Shown here: piece after piece, positions 40,551-48,829 of the stretch | How positions within the stretch are numbered: the stretch's first letter is position 1 | Layout of the letters: every line of letters begins with the position of its first letter | NCBI GenBank assembly: GCA_016795465.1 | Contig: JAEUHK010000091.1 | Coordinates: 25,625-89,624, forward strand | Source: Verrucomicrobiaceae bacterium | GTDB lineage: Bacteria > Verrucomicrobiota > Verrucomicrobiia > Verrucomicrobiales > Verrucomicrobiaceae | Length of the DNA stretch: 64,000 bases | Reading direction: 5' to 3' | Notes under the pieces: model-generated | Seen by the model: the letters and a program-made list of their open reading frames with translations, nothing else | Told to the model about the DNA's origin: nothing | Databases searched by the model: none | Translations under genes and position numbers: made by a program

Positions 40551-41336
40551 ATGTCCACCGCAGACCCTCAGCGCATCGTTTTGAAGTTCGGATCCGGCAT
40601 TCTCACCAAGGTGAGCACGCCCGAGCCGGACCCGGTGCAGCTTCGCAAGCTGGTCGAGGCCGTGGCCCTGCTCAAAGAGGCCGGGCATGCCGTTGTGGTC
40701 GTCAGCAGCGGCGCGGTGGCCTCCGGCTTGAAGCCGCTCGAATTCGCGCAGCGTCCCACCGATGTCACCACGCTCCAGGCGCTGGCCGCCGTGGGTCAGA
40801 CGCATCTCATGCATGCCTACGAGAGCCTCCTGCGCGATCACGGCCTGCATGTGGCGCAGCTTTTGGTCACGCATGAAGACTTTGAAAACGCCGACCGTGC
40901 TCCGCGGGTCAAAGCGGTGCTCGACAAACTGCTCGAATTCCCCCAGGTCGTGCCGGTCATCAATGAGAACGACTCCGTCGCCGTCGAGGAACTGCGCTAT
41001 GGCGACAACGACAAGCTCTCTTCACGCGTCGCGCAGTTTTGGGGAGCCACCACGCTCATGCTGCTGACCAGCGCACCCGGTTTGCTGCGTGATATGAAGA
41101 AGCCCGAGGAAGGCCCGATCCCCGTCGTGACGAACATCGACGATGTGCTCCACCACGCCGAAGAGGAAAAATCCAAGCTCGGCACCGGCGGCATGATCTC
41201 GAAGCTCCGCGCCGTGCAGGACGCCGTGAACGCCGGCATCACCTGCATCATCGCCAGCGGCCGTCATGCCGAGCAGCTCCCCGCCGTCATTGCCGGTGGC
41301 GGTGTTTGCACCCGCTTCCCCGGCCGCAAGGCCTGA
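40551..41336 (+). CDS. proB: Glutamate 5-kinase without PUA domain
   Basis: 261 residues of the amino-acid kinase family, catalysing the first step of proline synthesis. RIVLKFGSGILTKV is the N-terminal Gly/Ser nucleotide-binding loop, VVVVSSGAVASGL the second loop, and PVINENDSVAVEELRYGDND, then KLSSRVAQ, the catalytic core. KLGTGGMISKLRAVQDAVNA is the conserved GTGGMxTKxxAA motif. The protein stops at the end of the kinase domain (RFPGRKA), so it lacks the roughly 100-residue PUA domain of E. coli ProB (367 aa). PUA-less ProB proteins are known elsewhere. A palindromic repeat follows. Confidence 0.92.
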   Translation: MSTADPQRIVLKFGSGILTKVSTPEPDPVQLRKLVEAVALLKEAGHAVVVVSSGAVASGLKPLEFAQRPTDVTTLQALAAVGQTHLMHAYESLLRDHGLHVAQLLVTHEDFENADRAPRVKAVLDKLLEFPQVVPVINENDSVAVEELRYGDNDKLSSRVAQFWGATTLMLLTSAPGLLRDMKKPEEGPIPVVTNIDDVLHHAEEEKSKLGTGGMISKLRAVQDAVNAGITCIIASGRHAEQLPAVIAGGGVCTRFPGRKA

Positions 41337-41358
41337 GAAAGCCGCACCTCGAGTTTGA

Positions 41359-41419
41359 GTACGTTGTTCACGCTTCAGCGTGCCAAAGATCCTCGCACGC
41401 TAAAGCGTGAACAACATAC
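41359..41419. repeat. Paired inverted hairpins, GTTGTTCACGCT family
   Basis: Two short hairpins, CACGCT-tc-AGCGTG and CACGCT-aa-AGCGTG, are arranged head to head with feet GTTGTT and AACAAC outward (41363-41375 and 41403-41416). They lie between the convergent proB and DUF1549 genes. This has a BIME-like layout with a different foot from the TGACGTAG family. It may also stall transcription. Confidence 0.65.
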
Positions 41420-41438
41420 CGACGCCTTCTAGCGGCGA

Positions 41439-43388
41439 TCAATCGACAAAAAGCATCTCGTTCCCGGCCAGCAAGGCCTGCGCATACTGCGACCACGCGG
41501 CCTCATCATGCTCGCGACCGGTGAAAAAGACCTTCGCGGCCTGTGCTTCGCGTGGAGTCGGCGGGCGTTGAAACAGTCGCGCATACACCGCGGACACATC
41601 GTGGCCCATCGCCCACTTACCGAGCGCATCCGCGTGATGCTGCATGAAGGGTGAATTCAGCGCAAAGAGCCCCTGCAGTGGCGTGATGGTCTCCGTGCGC
41701 CATGGATTATGCGCACCGGGATCAGGCACGTCGTGCAAACGCAGCATCGGGTCCATGTCCTGGCGGTCCGAGGCACCGTAAAGCGAGCGACGCGTGTTCT
41801 TGAGATCATTGATCACCGCGGCCGGACCGCCGGTGGTGAGATTGATCTGCCCGCTCGCGGTGAGGATGGCATCACGCCATGCCTCCCAGTCCAAACGACG
41901 GCGCAGCATGCGAGCGTAGAGCTTGTTTTCCGGATCACGCTGCTCGGACTCCGGCGCGATGCTTGCCTGCTGCCAGGTGGCCGAGTTCAAAATCTCGCGA
42001 TGCAGCCATTTGATCGACCAGCCATGCTCGATGAAGCGCCCGGTGAGATCATCGAGCAGCTCGGGATGCGTCGGAACCTCGCCGAGGTTCCCAAACTCAC
42101 TCGGTGTATCAACAAGGCCGCGACCAAAGTGATGCTTCCACACGCGATTCACAATCACGCGAGCCGTCAGCGGTGCTGCTTCCTCCGTCAAAGCCTGCGC
42201 CAGCTCCAGCCGGCCACTGCCCGTCGTGAATTTCCGCGGCGCACCGCTCTTCGACGGGAAGGCGCTGAGGAAGCGACGCGGCACCGCCTCGCCGAGGTCG
42301 TTCGGATTGCCACGCTTCATGAGCTCGAGGTCACGAGCCATGCCCATTTTGTAGTCCAGCTTCGTGCCGTGCTCCTTTTCCTTGTTCACGACAAAGAGAG
42401 CGGCCTCCTCCACGGCATTGGCCATGAGCATGTTGTAGTGCGGCGTGGAGGCCTTGATGCCATCGATCTTCGCCTGAAGCGCCTGCGTCTGCTCTTTGAG
42501 GTCCTTTGGCTTTTTCTTCGCGAGGTCTTTGATCTGCTTTTCGAGCGCAGCGACCTCGCCACGCGCCTTTTCCACCGGTTTCCAAAGCCTGTCATCCATC
42601 GTCGGCACCTCGGAAAGCTTCACCGACGCAAACACACCCGCCAGCGCGTAGTAATCCTGCGCCGTGATGGGATCCGATTTGTGATCGTGACAGCGTGCGC
42701 AGGCCAGCGTGAGCCCGAGGAAGGTGCGGCCGATGGCATCCACATGCTCCTCCCATTCATCCGCCACGGTCGTCTTGATGATCTCTGGCGGCAGTTGCAG
42801 CTCTTTGAAGTAGGTCGGGCTCAAGCCGATGAACCCCAGCGCCACGCGATCCTTCGGTCCGCACTCTGGCAAGAAGTCCGTGGCAAGCTGCCGCACCACA
42901 AAGCGGTCATAGGGCATGTCTTCATTAAACGCCTGCACCACCCAGTCGCGGTAAAGATAGGAGTACTTGGTCGAATCAAGCCAGTCGGGCGTTTGATCGA
43001 CATAACGTGCCAGATCCAGCCAGTGACGCGCCCAGCGTTCGCCATAATGCGGACTCGCGAGGAGCTGACGCACTTGGTCCGACACGTCGGACCCGTCTGA
43101 CTTGTCTGAAGGAGGCAGGCCCGTCAGATCAAAAGCCAGCCGACGACGCAAAACACGTTCATCAGCCTTCGCTGCCGGTTTGAGCCCTGCTGCCTCCATT
43201 TTCGCGAGGATGTAGAGATCGATGCGTGTTTGCGGCCACGCCGTGTTTTGCACTTTTGGCGGCTCCACACGCTTCAGCGGCGCAAACGACCATGGCACCG
43301 GCTTCGGCCCTTCGTCCTTTTTGGCCATGACAGCCCCTGCCGATGCCAGCAGCATCCAAATCAAGGCGGAAGTGATCGAAAAACGCAT
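41439..43388 (-). CDS. DUF1549/DUF1553 secreted protein (planctomycete-type cytochrome-like)
   Basis: 649 residues with a signal peptide (ITSALIWMLLASAGAVMA). DUF1549 spans about 50-260 (RIDLYILAKMEAAGLKPAAK, RRRLAFDLTGLPPS, HWLDLARYVDQTPD). It contains a CxxCH-type motif, ACARCHDHKSDPITAQDYYA, near residue 235. DUF1553 covers the C-terminal half (ARVIVNRVWKHHFGRGLV, TPSEFGNLGEVPTHPELLDD, ATWQQAS). No separate cytochrome c domain precedes it. These proteins normally sit directly upstream of a DUF1501 gene; here the DUF1501 partner at 45643 is 2.3 kb away on the opposite strand. The role is unproven. Residues near 95-106 are a short S-D-x repeat. Confidence 0.88.
   Translation of the reverse strand: MRFSITSALIWMLLASAGAVMAKKDEGPKPVPWSFAPLKRVEPPKVQNTAWPQTRIDLYILAKMEAAGLKPAAKADERVLRRRLAFDLTGLPPSDKSDGSDVSDQVRQLLASPHYGERWARHWLDLARYVDQTPDWLDSTKYSYLYRDWVVQAFNEDMPYDRFVVRQLATDFLPECGPKDRVALGFIGLSPTYFKELQLPPEIIKTTVADEWEEHVDAIGRTFLGLTLACARCHDHKSDPITAQDYYALAGVFASVKLSEVPTMDDRLWKPVEKARGEVAALEKQIKDLAKKKPKDLKEQTQALQAKIDGIKASTPHYNMLMANAVEEAALFVVNKEKEHGTKLDYKMGMARDLELMKRGNPNDLGEAVPRRFLSAFPSKSGAPRKFTTGSGRLELAQALTEEAAPLTARVIVNRVWKHHFGRGLVDTPSEFGNLGEVPTHPELLDDLTGRFIEHGWSIKWLHREILNSATWQQASIAPESEQRDPENKLYARMLRRRLDWEAWRDAILTASGQINLTTGGPAAVINDLKNTRRSLYGASDRQDMDPMLRLHDVPDPGAHNPWRTETITPLQGLFALNSPFMQHHADALGKWAMGHDVSAVYARLFQRPPTPREAQAAKVFFTGREHDEAAWSQYAQALLAGNEMLFVD
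43077..43112. repeat. Four 9-nt GTCNGACNN repeats inside the DUF1549 gene
   Basis: GTCCGACAC, GTCGGACCC, GTCTGACTT and GTCTGAAGG follow one another. The first 16 bases form a palindrome (GTCCGAC-ac-GTCGGAC). On the minus strand they encode SDKSDGSDVSD, a spacer-like insert between conserved segments of the protein. Confidence 0.6.
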
Positions 43389-43479
43389 GCTTCATCTACT
43401 CATCGAGCAGCGCGAGGCTTTCATCGCATCGGCTGGATGCCTTCTTGACGCCTGCACGAGACTGCCGAGCATTCCCGCC

Positions 43480-43956
43480 ATGCTCACCAGCATCCTCACC
43501 CTCGCGCTGTTTGGCATCTTGCTGCTCATGCTGGAGACCTTTCTGCCCGGCATGATCGCCGGAATCATCGGCACGCTCAGCCTGCTCGCCTCGCTTTGGC
43601 TGACCTTCACCGCGGAGGAGCTCAATCATTGGAGCGGTGGTCAAAGAGCCTCACTGGCCATCGGCATCTTGCTCATCACCACCGTCATCATGCTCGCATG
43701 GCTCAAATGGTTCGCCGTGAAGTTCTTCCGTCGCGGCTTCACGCTCGACACGGCCATCAAGGGCACCGCTGAAACTCCTTTGGCGGCTTCACCCGGCTCG
43801 CAAGGCATCGCTCTCACCGAACTGCGGCCGCTGGGCCATGCCGAGATCGCCGGGAAGCGCTTCGAAGTGCGTTGCCAGACCGGGCATGCACCCGCCGGTG
43901 CCAAAGTCGAGGTGATCGCAGCCGAGTTTGGCTCGCTGCTCGTCCGTGCGATTTGA
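43480..43956 (+). CDS. NfeD-like membrane protein
   Basis: 158 residues from MLTSILTLALFGILLLMLET. Three to four membrane helices (ILTLALFGILLLMLETFLPG, MIAGIIGTLSLLASLWLTFT, LAIGILLITTVIMLAWLKWF) are followed by a small OB-fold domain (about 100-158: GIALTELRPLGHAEIAGKRF, then EVRCQTGHAPAGAKVEVIAA). This is the short NfeD type without the protease domain. NfeD proteins pair with SPFH/flotillin proteins and organise membrane microdomains. The flotillin-like floA follows at 44021, as expected. The upstream part of the frame is antisense to the DUF1549 gene and was not included. Confidence 0.85.
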   Translation: MLTSILTLALFGILLLMLETFLPGMIAGIIGTLSLLASLWLTFTAEELNHWSGGQRASLAIGILLITTVIMLAWLKWFAVKFFRRGFTLDTAIKGTAETPLAASPGSQGIALTELRPLGHAEIAGKRFEVRCQTGHAPAGAKVEVIAAEFGSLLVRAI

Positions 43957-44020
43957 GTCCGAATTTACACTCCACAGCTTCACCAAAACACTCCACTACT
44001 CCGCACCTCCCAACACTCCC

Positions 44021-45031
44021 ATGACTACCATTCAAATCTTCGGCGTCGGCGTCGCCATCATCGTTGCCCTCGTTCTCTTCCTCCTCGTCGCAAAGTTTTT
44101 CAACCTCTGGCTGCGAGCCCGCATCGCGAATGCACCGGTGAGTTTCACCACGCTGCTGGCCATGTGGCTACGTGGCGTGCCGAATGCTCTCATCGTCGAT
44201 ACCCGCATCACCGCGGCGAAGGCCGGCATCCCGATCGAGACCGACCAGCTTGAGGCGCACTTCCTCGCCGGTGGTGATGTGACGCACGTCGTGCTCTCCC
44301 TCATCGCCGCGGACAAGGCGGGCATCCCGCTGAACTTTGACCGTGCCTGCGCCATCGACCTCGCGTGCAAAGGCACGGGCAAAACCGTGCTCGAAGCCGT
44401 GCGCACCAGCATCAATCCGAAGGTCATTGATTGCCCGCATCCTGACATGGGCCGCGGTGGCAAGATCGACGCCGTGGCGAAGGATGGCATCTCCCTCCGC
44501 GTGCGTGCCCGCGTGACCGTGCGCACGAATCTCGACCGCTTCGTCGGTGGTGCCACGGAGGAAACCGTCGTCGCCCGTGTCGGTGAAGGCATCGTGACCT
44601 GCATCGGCTCTGCGAGTTCGTATAAGGACGTGCTCGAAAACCCGGACAGCATCTCGAAGCTGGTGCTCGCGAAGGGTGTCGATGCTGGAACCGCGTTTGA
44701 GATTCTCTCCATCGACATCGCCGACGTCGATGTCGGTGAGAACGTGGGTGCCAAGCTGCAAACCGAGCAGGCCGAGGCCGACAAGAAAATCGCTCAAGCC
44801 AATGCCGAAATGCGCCGCGCCGCCGCCGTGGCTCTCGAACAAGAAATGGCTGCCCGCACCCAGGAGATGCGTGCGAAGGTCGTCGAGGCCGAGGCGCAGG
44901 TGCCGCTCGCCATTTCCGAGGCCTTCCGCAATGGCCAGCTCGGTGTGATGGACTTCGCCAAATACAAAAACGTCACCGCCGATACCGACATGCGTTCCAA
45001 GATCGCCGGAGACACCACCGCCGCGAAGTAA
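44021..45031 (+). CDS. floA: Flotillin-like protein FloA
   Basis: 336 residues from MTTIQIFGVGVAIIVALVLF. An N-terminal membrane hairpin or helix is followed by the FloA-specific region RGVPNALIVDTRITAAKAGI, then GIPLNFDRACAIDLACKGTG. The SPFH domain and a C-terminal Ala/Glu-rich coiled coil (EQAEADKKIAQANAEMRRAA) come next, ending in AISEAFRNGQLGVMDFAKYK. FloA assembles into membrane microdomains and scaffolds secretion and signalling proteins in Bacillus and others. It sits between nfeD and a small membrane protein gene, a three-gene layout on the plus strand with gaps of 64 and 24 bases. Confidence 0.93.
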   Translation: MTTIQIFGVGVAIIVALVLFLLVAKFFNLWLRARIANAPVSFTTLLAMWLRGVPNALIVDTRITAAKAGIPIETDQLEAHFLAGGDVTHVVLSLIAADKAGIPLNFDRACAIDLACKGTGKTVLEAVRTSINPKVIDCPHPDMGRGGKIDAVAKDGISLRVRARVTVRTNLDRFVGGATEETVVARVGEGIVTCIGSASSYKDVLENPDSISKLVLAKGVDAGTAFEILSIDIADVDVGENVGAKLQTEQAEADKKIAQANAEMRRAAAVALEQEMAARTQEMRAKVVEAEAQVPLAISEAFRNGQLGVMDFAKYKNVTADTDMRSKIAGDTTAAK

Positions 45032-45055
45032 TCGAAGCCTCAACCAACACTCGCG

Positions 45056-45607
45056 ATGACTCCGCAACTCCTGCATGCCGAGGTGGACACTTTCCAAGTG
45101 GCCATCATCGTGCTCGCGGTGATCTTCAGCTTCCTGAAGTGGCTGTGGGAGCAATGGACTGGCAACAAGCTCCAGCTTCCCGAAGAACCCGAGGAACCCG
45201 ATCCCACCGAAGAACTCCGCCGACAGCTACAAGAGCAGGCACGCCGTCGCGCCGCTGCCGCACCACAGCCTCCCCCCATTCCGGCTGCGCCGCCGCCAGT
45301 GCCCGCCGAACCGTGGCGGGAGGTCCGCAAGGCGTGGCGTGAGATCCGCGAGGCAGCCCAGGCCCAAAAACAGCAACCACCGCCTGTTCCTGCCGCGCAG
45401 CGTCAGCAGTCTCCACGCCCAAAAGCCGCTGAGGTGCCTTCACCGCCTGCCCCAGCCATCCCCGCAACACCACCTGCCGTTGTGCAGACCACCCCGGCAA
45501 ACGCGATGCTGACTTCGCTGCATTCGCTGCGCCATGATCCTGCCGCCATGCGCCGCGCCATTGTCCTCGGCGAGGTTCTTGGCCCGCCGAAGGCTTTGCA
45601 AGGCTGA
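45056..45607 (+). CDS. Small membrane protein associated with the nfeD-floA operon
   Basis: 183 residues. One membrane helix near 13-32 (TFQVAIIVLAVIFSFLKWLW) is followed by an acidic then basic helix (EEPEEPDPTEELRRQLQEQA) and a long Pro/Ala/Gln-rich linker (about 65-150). The C-terminal 30 residues, SLHSLRHDPAAMRRAIVLGE then VLGPPKAL, look like a conserved short motif (R-x-A-I-V-L-x-E-I/V-L-G-P-P-K) found at the end of proteins next to floA in Planctomycetes and Verrucomicrobia. I know of no assigned function. An adaptor of the flotillin scaffold is a reasonable guess. The gap to floA is 24 bases. Confidence 0.7.
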   Translation: MTPQLLHAEVDTFQVAIIVLAVIFSFLKWLWEQWTGNKLQLPEEPEEPDPTEELRRQLQEQARRRAAAAPQPPPIPAAPPPVPAEPWREVRKAWREIREAAQAQKQQPPPVPAAQRQQSPRPKAAEVPSPPAPAIPATPPAVVQTTPANAMLTSLHSLRHDPAAMRRAIVLGEVLGPPKALQG

Positions 45608-45642
45608 GCAAGAGACGCGTTTCACGAGCGTAGGTTTCGCCC

Positions 45643-46995
45643 GTGAAGTCCTTTTTGCCCCAACTGCACGTTTCGCGGCGAAACATCCTGCAAGCAGGCG
45701 GGATGGGCATGCTGAGCTTCGGCTTGAGCCAACTGCGTGCGCTCGGATCGCCGCAAACCGGCCTCGGAAAAGCCAAATCGGTTATTTTGATCTTCAACGG
45801 TGGCGCACCGAGCCACATCGACCTGTGGGACCCGAAACCCGATGCACCTTCGGAAATCCGCGGCGAGTTCAAAACGATCAAGACCAACGTCCCCGGCGTT
45901 CAGATCACCGAATTGCTGCCGCAGATGGCCAGACGCATGCACAAGCTCGCGCTCATCCGCAGCGTGCATCACGGCCACAGCAGCCACAACGGCGGCATGC
46001 ATTGGGCCACTGTCGGCAGGCCCTATCGCGTGGACAGCACGCTCATCACGCCGAGCCCCACGGACATCCCAGGCGTCGGCACGCTCTGCGGATGGCTCGC
46101 GCAGCGCGATGGCTTCTCCAAAGGCGTGCCGCCCTATGTCATCACGCCGTTTCCGCATTGCGACAGCAAGGTGTACCTCACGCCCGGCCAGTTCGGCGGC
46201 TGTTTGGGCAATCGCTACGATCCCTTCGTGCTCGATGACGATCCGAACGCGAAAACCTTCCGCGTGCGCAACATGGCGCTCGATTCGAACCTCACGCCCA
46301 CGCGTTTTCAGGAGCGGCTCGCGCTGCTCAATCACATGAGCGCCGCCGCGCGGCCCATCACCTCGCCGCAGACCGCTCAAATCGACATCTTCAACGAACA
46401 GGCCGCCAGCATGCTGCAAACCGGCAAGGCCGCCGAGGCCTTCGACCTCTCCAAAGAGCCCGACAAAGTCCGCGAACGCTACGGCCGCCATAGCTGGGGC
46501 CAGTCGCACCTCCTCGCGCGTCGCCTCATCGAGGCCGGCACACGCTTTGTCACCACCGTGAACGGCCCGTCGATCACCTGGGACACGCACAAGGACAACT
46601 TCAACGGCCTCAAAAACAAGCTCGTGCCGCCGATGGAGCAGGCCTACGCCGCACTACTCGATGACCTCGAAGAACGCGGCCTGCTGGAAAGCACGCTCGT
46701 CGTCTGGATGGGCGAGTTTGGCCGCACACCGAAGATCAACAACGATGCCGGCCGCGATCACTGGCCCGGCTGCTACAGCGTGCTCCTCGCCGGTGGCGGC
46801 GTGCGCGGCGGTCAGGTCATCGGCAGCAGCGATGCCACCGGAGCCTATCCCAAAGACCGCCCCATCTCCCCCTCCGACATCCACGCCAGCATCTACGCCG
46901 CCCTCGGCTATGACTACCGCGAGATCGAATACCGCTCCGCCGACGGCCGCCCCGTGCCGCTCACGGATGGTGTTATGATTCCTGAGTTGTTTTGA
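45643..46995 (+). CDS. DUF1501 protein with Tat-like signal
   Basis: 450 residues starting with GTG at 45643. VSRRNILQAGGMGMLSFGLS is a twin-arginine-type signal. DUF1501 is a sulfatase/phosphatase-like alpha/beta fold: KSVILIFNGGAPSHIDLWDP, then SSHNGGMHWATVG, TVNGPSITWDTHKDNF, LVVWMGEFGRTPKINND and AGRDHWPGCYSVLLAGGGV. The GEFGRTP and GRDHW motifs are the family hallmarks. It is normally the partner of DUF1549/1553 proteins. The nearest one lies on the opposite strand beyond the nfeD-floA operon. The biochemical role is unknown. Confidence 0.9.
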   Translation: MKSFLPQLHVSRRNILQAGGMGMLSFGLSQLRALGSPQTGLGKAKSVILIFNGGAPSHIDLWDPKPDAPSEIRGEFKTIKTNVPGVQITELLPQMARRMHKLALIRSVHHGHSSHNGGMHWATVGRPYRVDSTLITPSPTDIPGVGTLCGWLAQRDGFSKGVPPYVITPFPHCDSKVYLTPGQFGGCLGNRYDPFVLDDDPNAKTFRVRNMALDSNLTPTRFQERLALLNHMSAAARPITSPQTAQIDIFNEQAASMLQTGKAAEAFDLSKEPDKVRERYGRHSWGQSHLLARRLIEAGTRFVTTVNGPSITWDTHKDNFNGLKNKLVPPMEQAYAALLDDLEERGLLESTLVVWMGEFGRTPKINNDAGRDHWPGCYSVLLAGGGVRGGQVIGSSDATGAYPKDRPISPSDIHASIYAALGYDYREIEYRSADGRPVPLTDGVMIPELF

Positions 46996-47122
46996 GGTTT
47001 GGAGCAGGCATGCCTCCGCCGCCGACCAGAACCTGCGGTTCTCCCTGCCCAGTCTTGCGCGACGAAGACGCACGACTCCAACGCAAGATTGACGCTTCGA
47101 GCTCTCCCTCCTAGGAATCGCC

Positions 47123-48829
47123 ATGCCTCCTTCGGTGCCAGCCATTCCCAAACTGCCTGCGACCTCGCAGCTCAGCGCGGAGCAGCCGTGGCCGGGCCTC
47201 GCCTCCTTCACCGAGCAGGACGCCGCCTACTTCCATGGACGCGAGATCGAGACGCGCGAGGTCTTCCGCCTCATCAAGCGCGGCCCCGTCACGCTGCTGT
47301 TTGGCAAGTCCGGCCTCGGCAAGACCTCCCTGCTCAATGCCGGGCTCTTCCCACTGCTCCAGGACAGCGGCTTCGCGCCCATCTACGTGCGGCTGGATCA
47401 CGATGACAAAGCCACGCCGCTCGCCGATCAGGTGCAGAGCGCCCTCATCGCGCGACAGCCGCGCACCGCGCAGCCCACGCTCTGGGAGTTCTTCCATCGC
47501 ATCGACGACAGCACCGAGGATCGCCGCGCCCTGCCCGTCATCGTGCTCGATCAGTTCGAGGAAATTTTTACCCTTGGCCGCGAGACCGTCGCCCGTCGGC
47601 ATCGCAGCGCCGCGTTCTTCACCCAGCTCGCCGACCTCATCCAGAACAACTGCCCCGCCGAGGCCCAGACCCGCTTCGATGCCGACCGCGACGCACGCCG
47701 CCAGTTCGACTTCGACCGCCAGGAGTTCCGCGTCCTCATCGCCATGCGCGAGGAATACCTGCCCTTCTTCGAGGAATCCCGCCAGCCCCTGCGCACCCTG
47801 CTGCCGCAACGCCTGCGCCTCATCGAGATGAACGGCACCCAAGCGCTCGATGCCATCCAGCAGGCCGGCGGACACCTCTTCGATGCCGACGTGGGCGAGA
47901 GCATCGTGCGCTTCGTCGCCGGAGCAGACACGCAGGACGACCTCACCCACGCAAGCCTCGACGACCTCGAACTCGCGCCCGCCCTGCTCAGCCTCGTCTG
48001 CGCCGAACTCAACGATCAACGCCGCCGCGCCGGTGAAACCAAGATCAGCCAGCAACTCCTCTCCGGCCGCCGCGAACAAATTCTCACCAGCTTCTACGAG
48101 CGTTGCTTTCAGGGCATGGACAAAGAGGTGCGAGTCTTCGTGGAGGAGCAACTCCTCACCACCAGCGGCTACCGCGACAGCATGGCGGTGGAAGATGCGG
48201 TGCGTTTGAAAGGCGTGACCCATGAGGCGATTGATTTGCTGGTGGAAAGAAGACTTCTGCGCGTGGATCGGCGCGCGGGGACTTCACGGGTGGAGATCAC
48301 TCATGATATTTTGATTGAGTCGTGCCGGAGATCTCGTGACTTACGCCACATCAGAGAACGTGGCTTGTGGAGTCACATAATTGCGGCCTCCGCATATGCT
48401 GAACGATTCCTGGTAATGGGAGTCGTTTGGCCTGTAGCGTTGCTAATCATCTTGTTTGCACTAGCTGCATCTCCACTCAATCAAGGTTTAATCATCACGG
48501 CGATCGTGTTGGTTGTCACAGTCTGCCCTACGTTGCTGGTATTTAGGCGCCTCACGATTTGGAATTGGATCCCACGATTCCTGATTTGCTTAATTTTCGC
48601 TCTCAGCGGTATAGCGGCAGTCGTGGGTTTTGTTGGTGCATACATGGACGGCCAATTCTCCGAATCCGATAGTGCAAGGTTTCCTGCCATGGTTTCAGCT
48701 GTCGCGTTCTACAACTATGTTTTTGCTCTGCCATCCGCGCTAGGAGTAATTCATCTGTGTCGAAACTTCTCGATTGTATTTCAACGAAGGAAGAAGACGC
48801 CCAAAGCAAAACCTGCGAAAGTCCAATGA
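47123..48829 (+). CDS. nSTAND-type NTPase with C-terminal four-helix membrane domain
   Basis: 568 residues. After PWPGLASFTEQDAAYFHGRE (typical lead-in of nSTAND1) the Walker A motif is LLFGKSGLGKTSLLNAG (residues 58-74) and Walker B VIVLDQFEEIF (139-149). Winged-helix and sensor regions follow to about 400, ending in the VEITHDILIESC motif that closes the nSTAND1 ATPase in many proteins. Instead of WD40 or TPR sensor repeats, the protein then has four membrane helices (about 430-560; FLVMGVVWPVALLIILFALA, LIITAIVLVVTVCPTLLVF). Base composition drops noticeably from about 48,300 on, so the membrane part may have been added later. The last four bases overlap the SIR2-TIR gene (ATGA). Confidence 0.85.
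   Translation: MPPSVPAIPKLPATSQLSAEQPWPGLASFTEQDAAYFHGREIETREVFRLIKRGPVTLLFGKSGLGKTSLLNAGLFPLLQDSGFAPIYVRLDHDDKATPLADQVQSALIARQPRTAQPTLWEFFHRIDDSTEDRRALPVIVLDQFEEIFTLGRETVARRHRSAAFFTQLADLIQNNCPAEAQTRFDADRDARRQFDFDRQEFRVLIAMREEYLPFFEESRQPLRTLLPQRLRLIEMNGTQALDAIQQAGGHLFDADVGESIVRFVAGADTQDDLTHASLDDLELAPALLSLVCAELNDQRRRAGETKISQQLLSGRREQILTSFYERCFQGMDKEVRVFVEEQLLTTSGYRDSMAVEDAVRLKGVTHEAIDLLVERRLLRVDRRAGTSRVEITHDILIESCRRSRDLRHIRERGLWSHIIAASAYAERFLVMGVVWPVALLIILFALAASPLNQGLIITAIVLVVTVCPTLLVFRRLTIWNWIPRFLICLIFALSGIAAVVGFVGAYMDGQFSESDSARFPAMVSAVAFYNYVFALPSALGVIHLCRNFSIVFQRRKKTPKAKPAKVQ

Noticed and set aside
41439..43388. Heme c binding by CARCH in DUF1549 proteins
   Set aside because: A CxxCH-type motif is present, but there is no surrounding cytochrome c fold, so heme attachment was not claimed.
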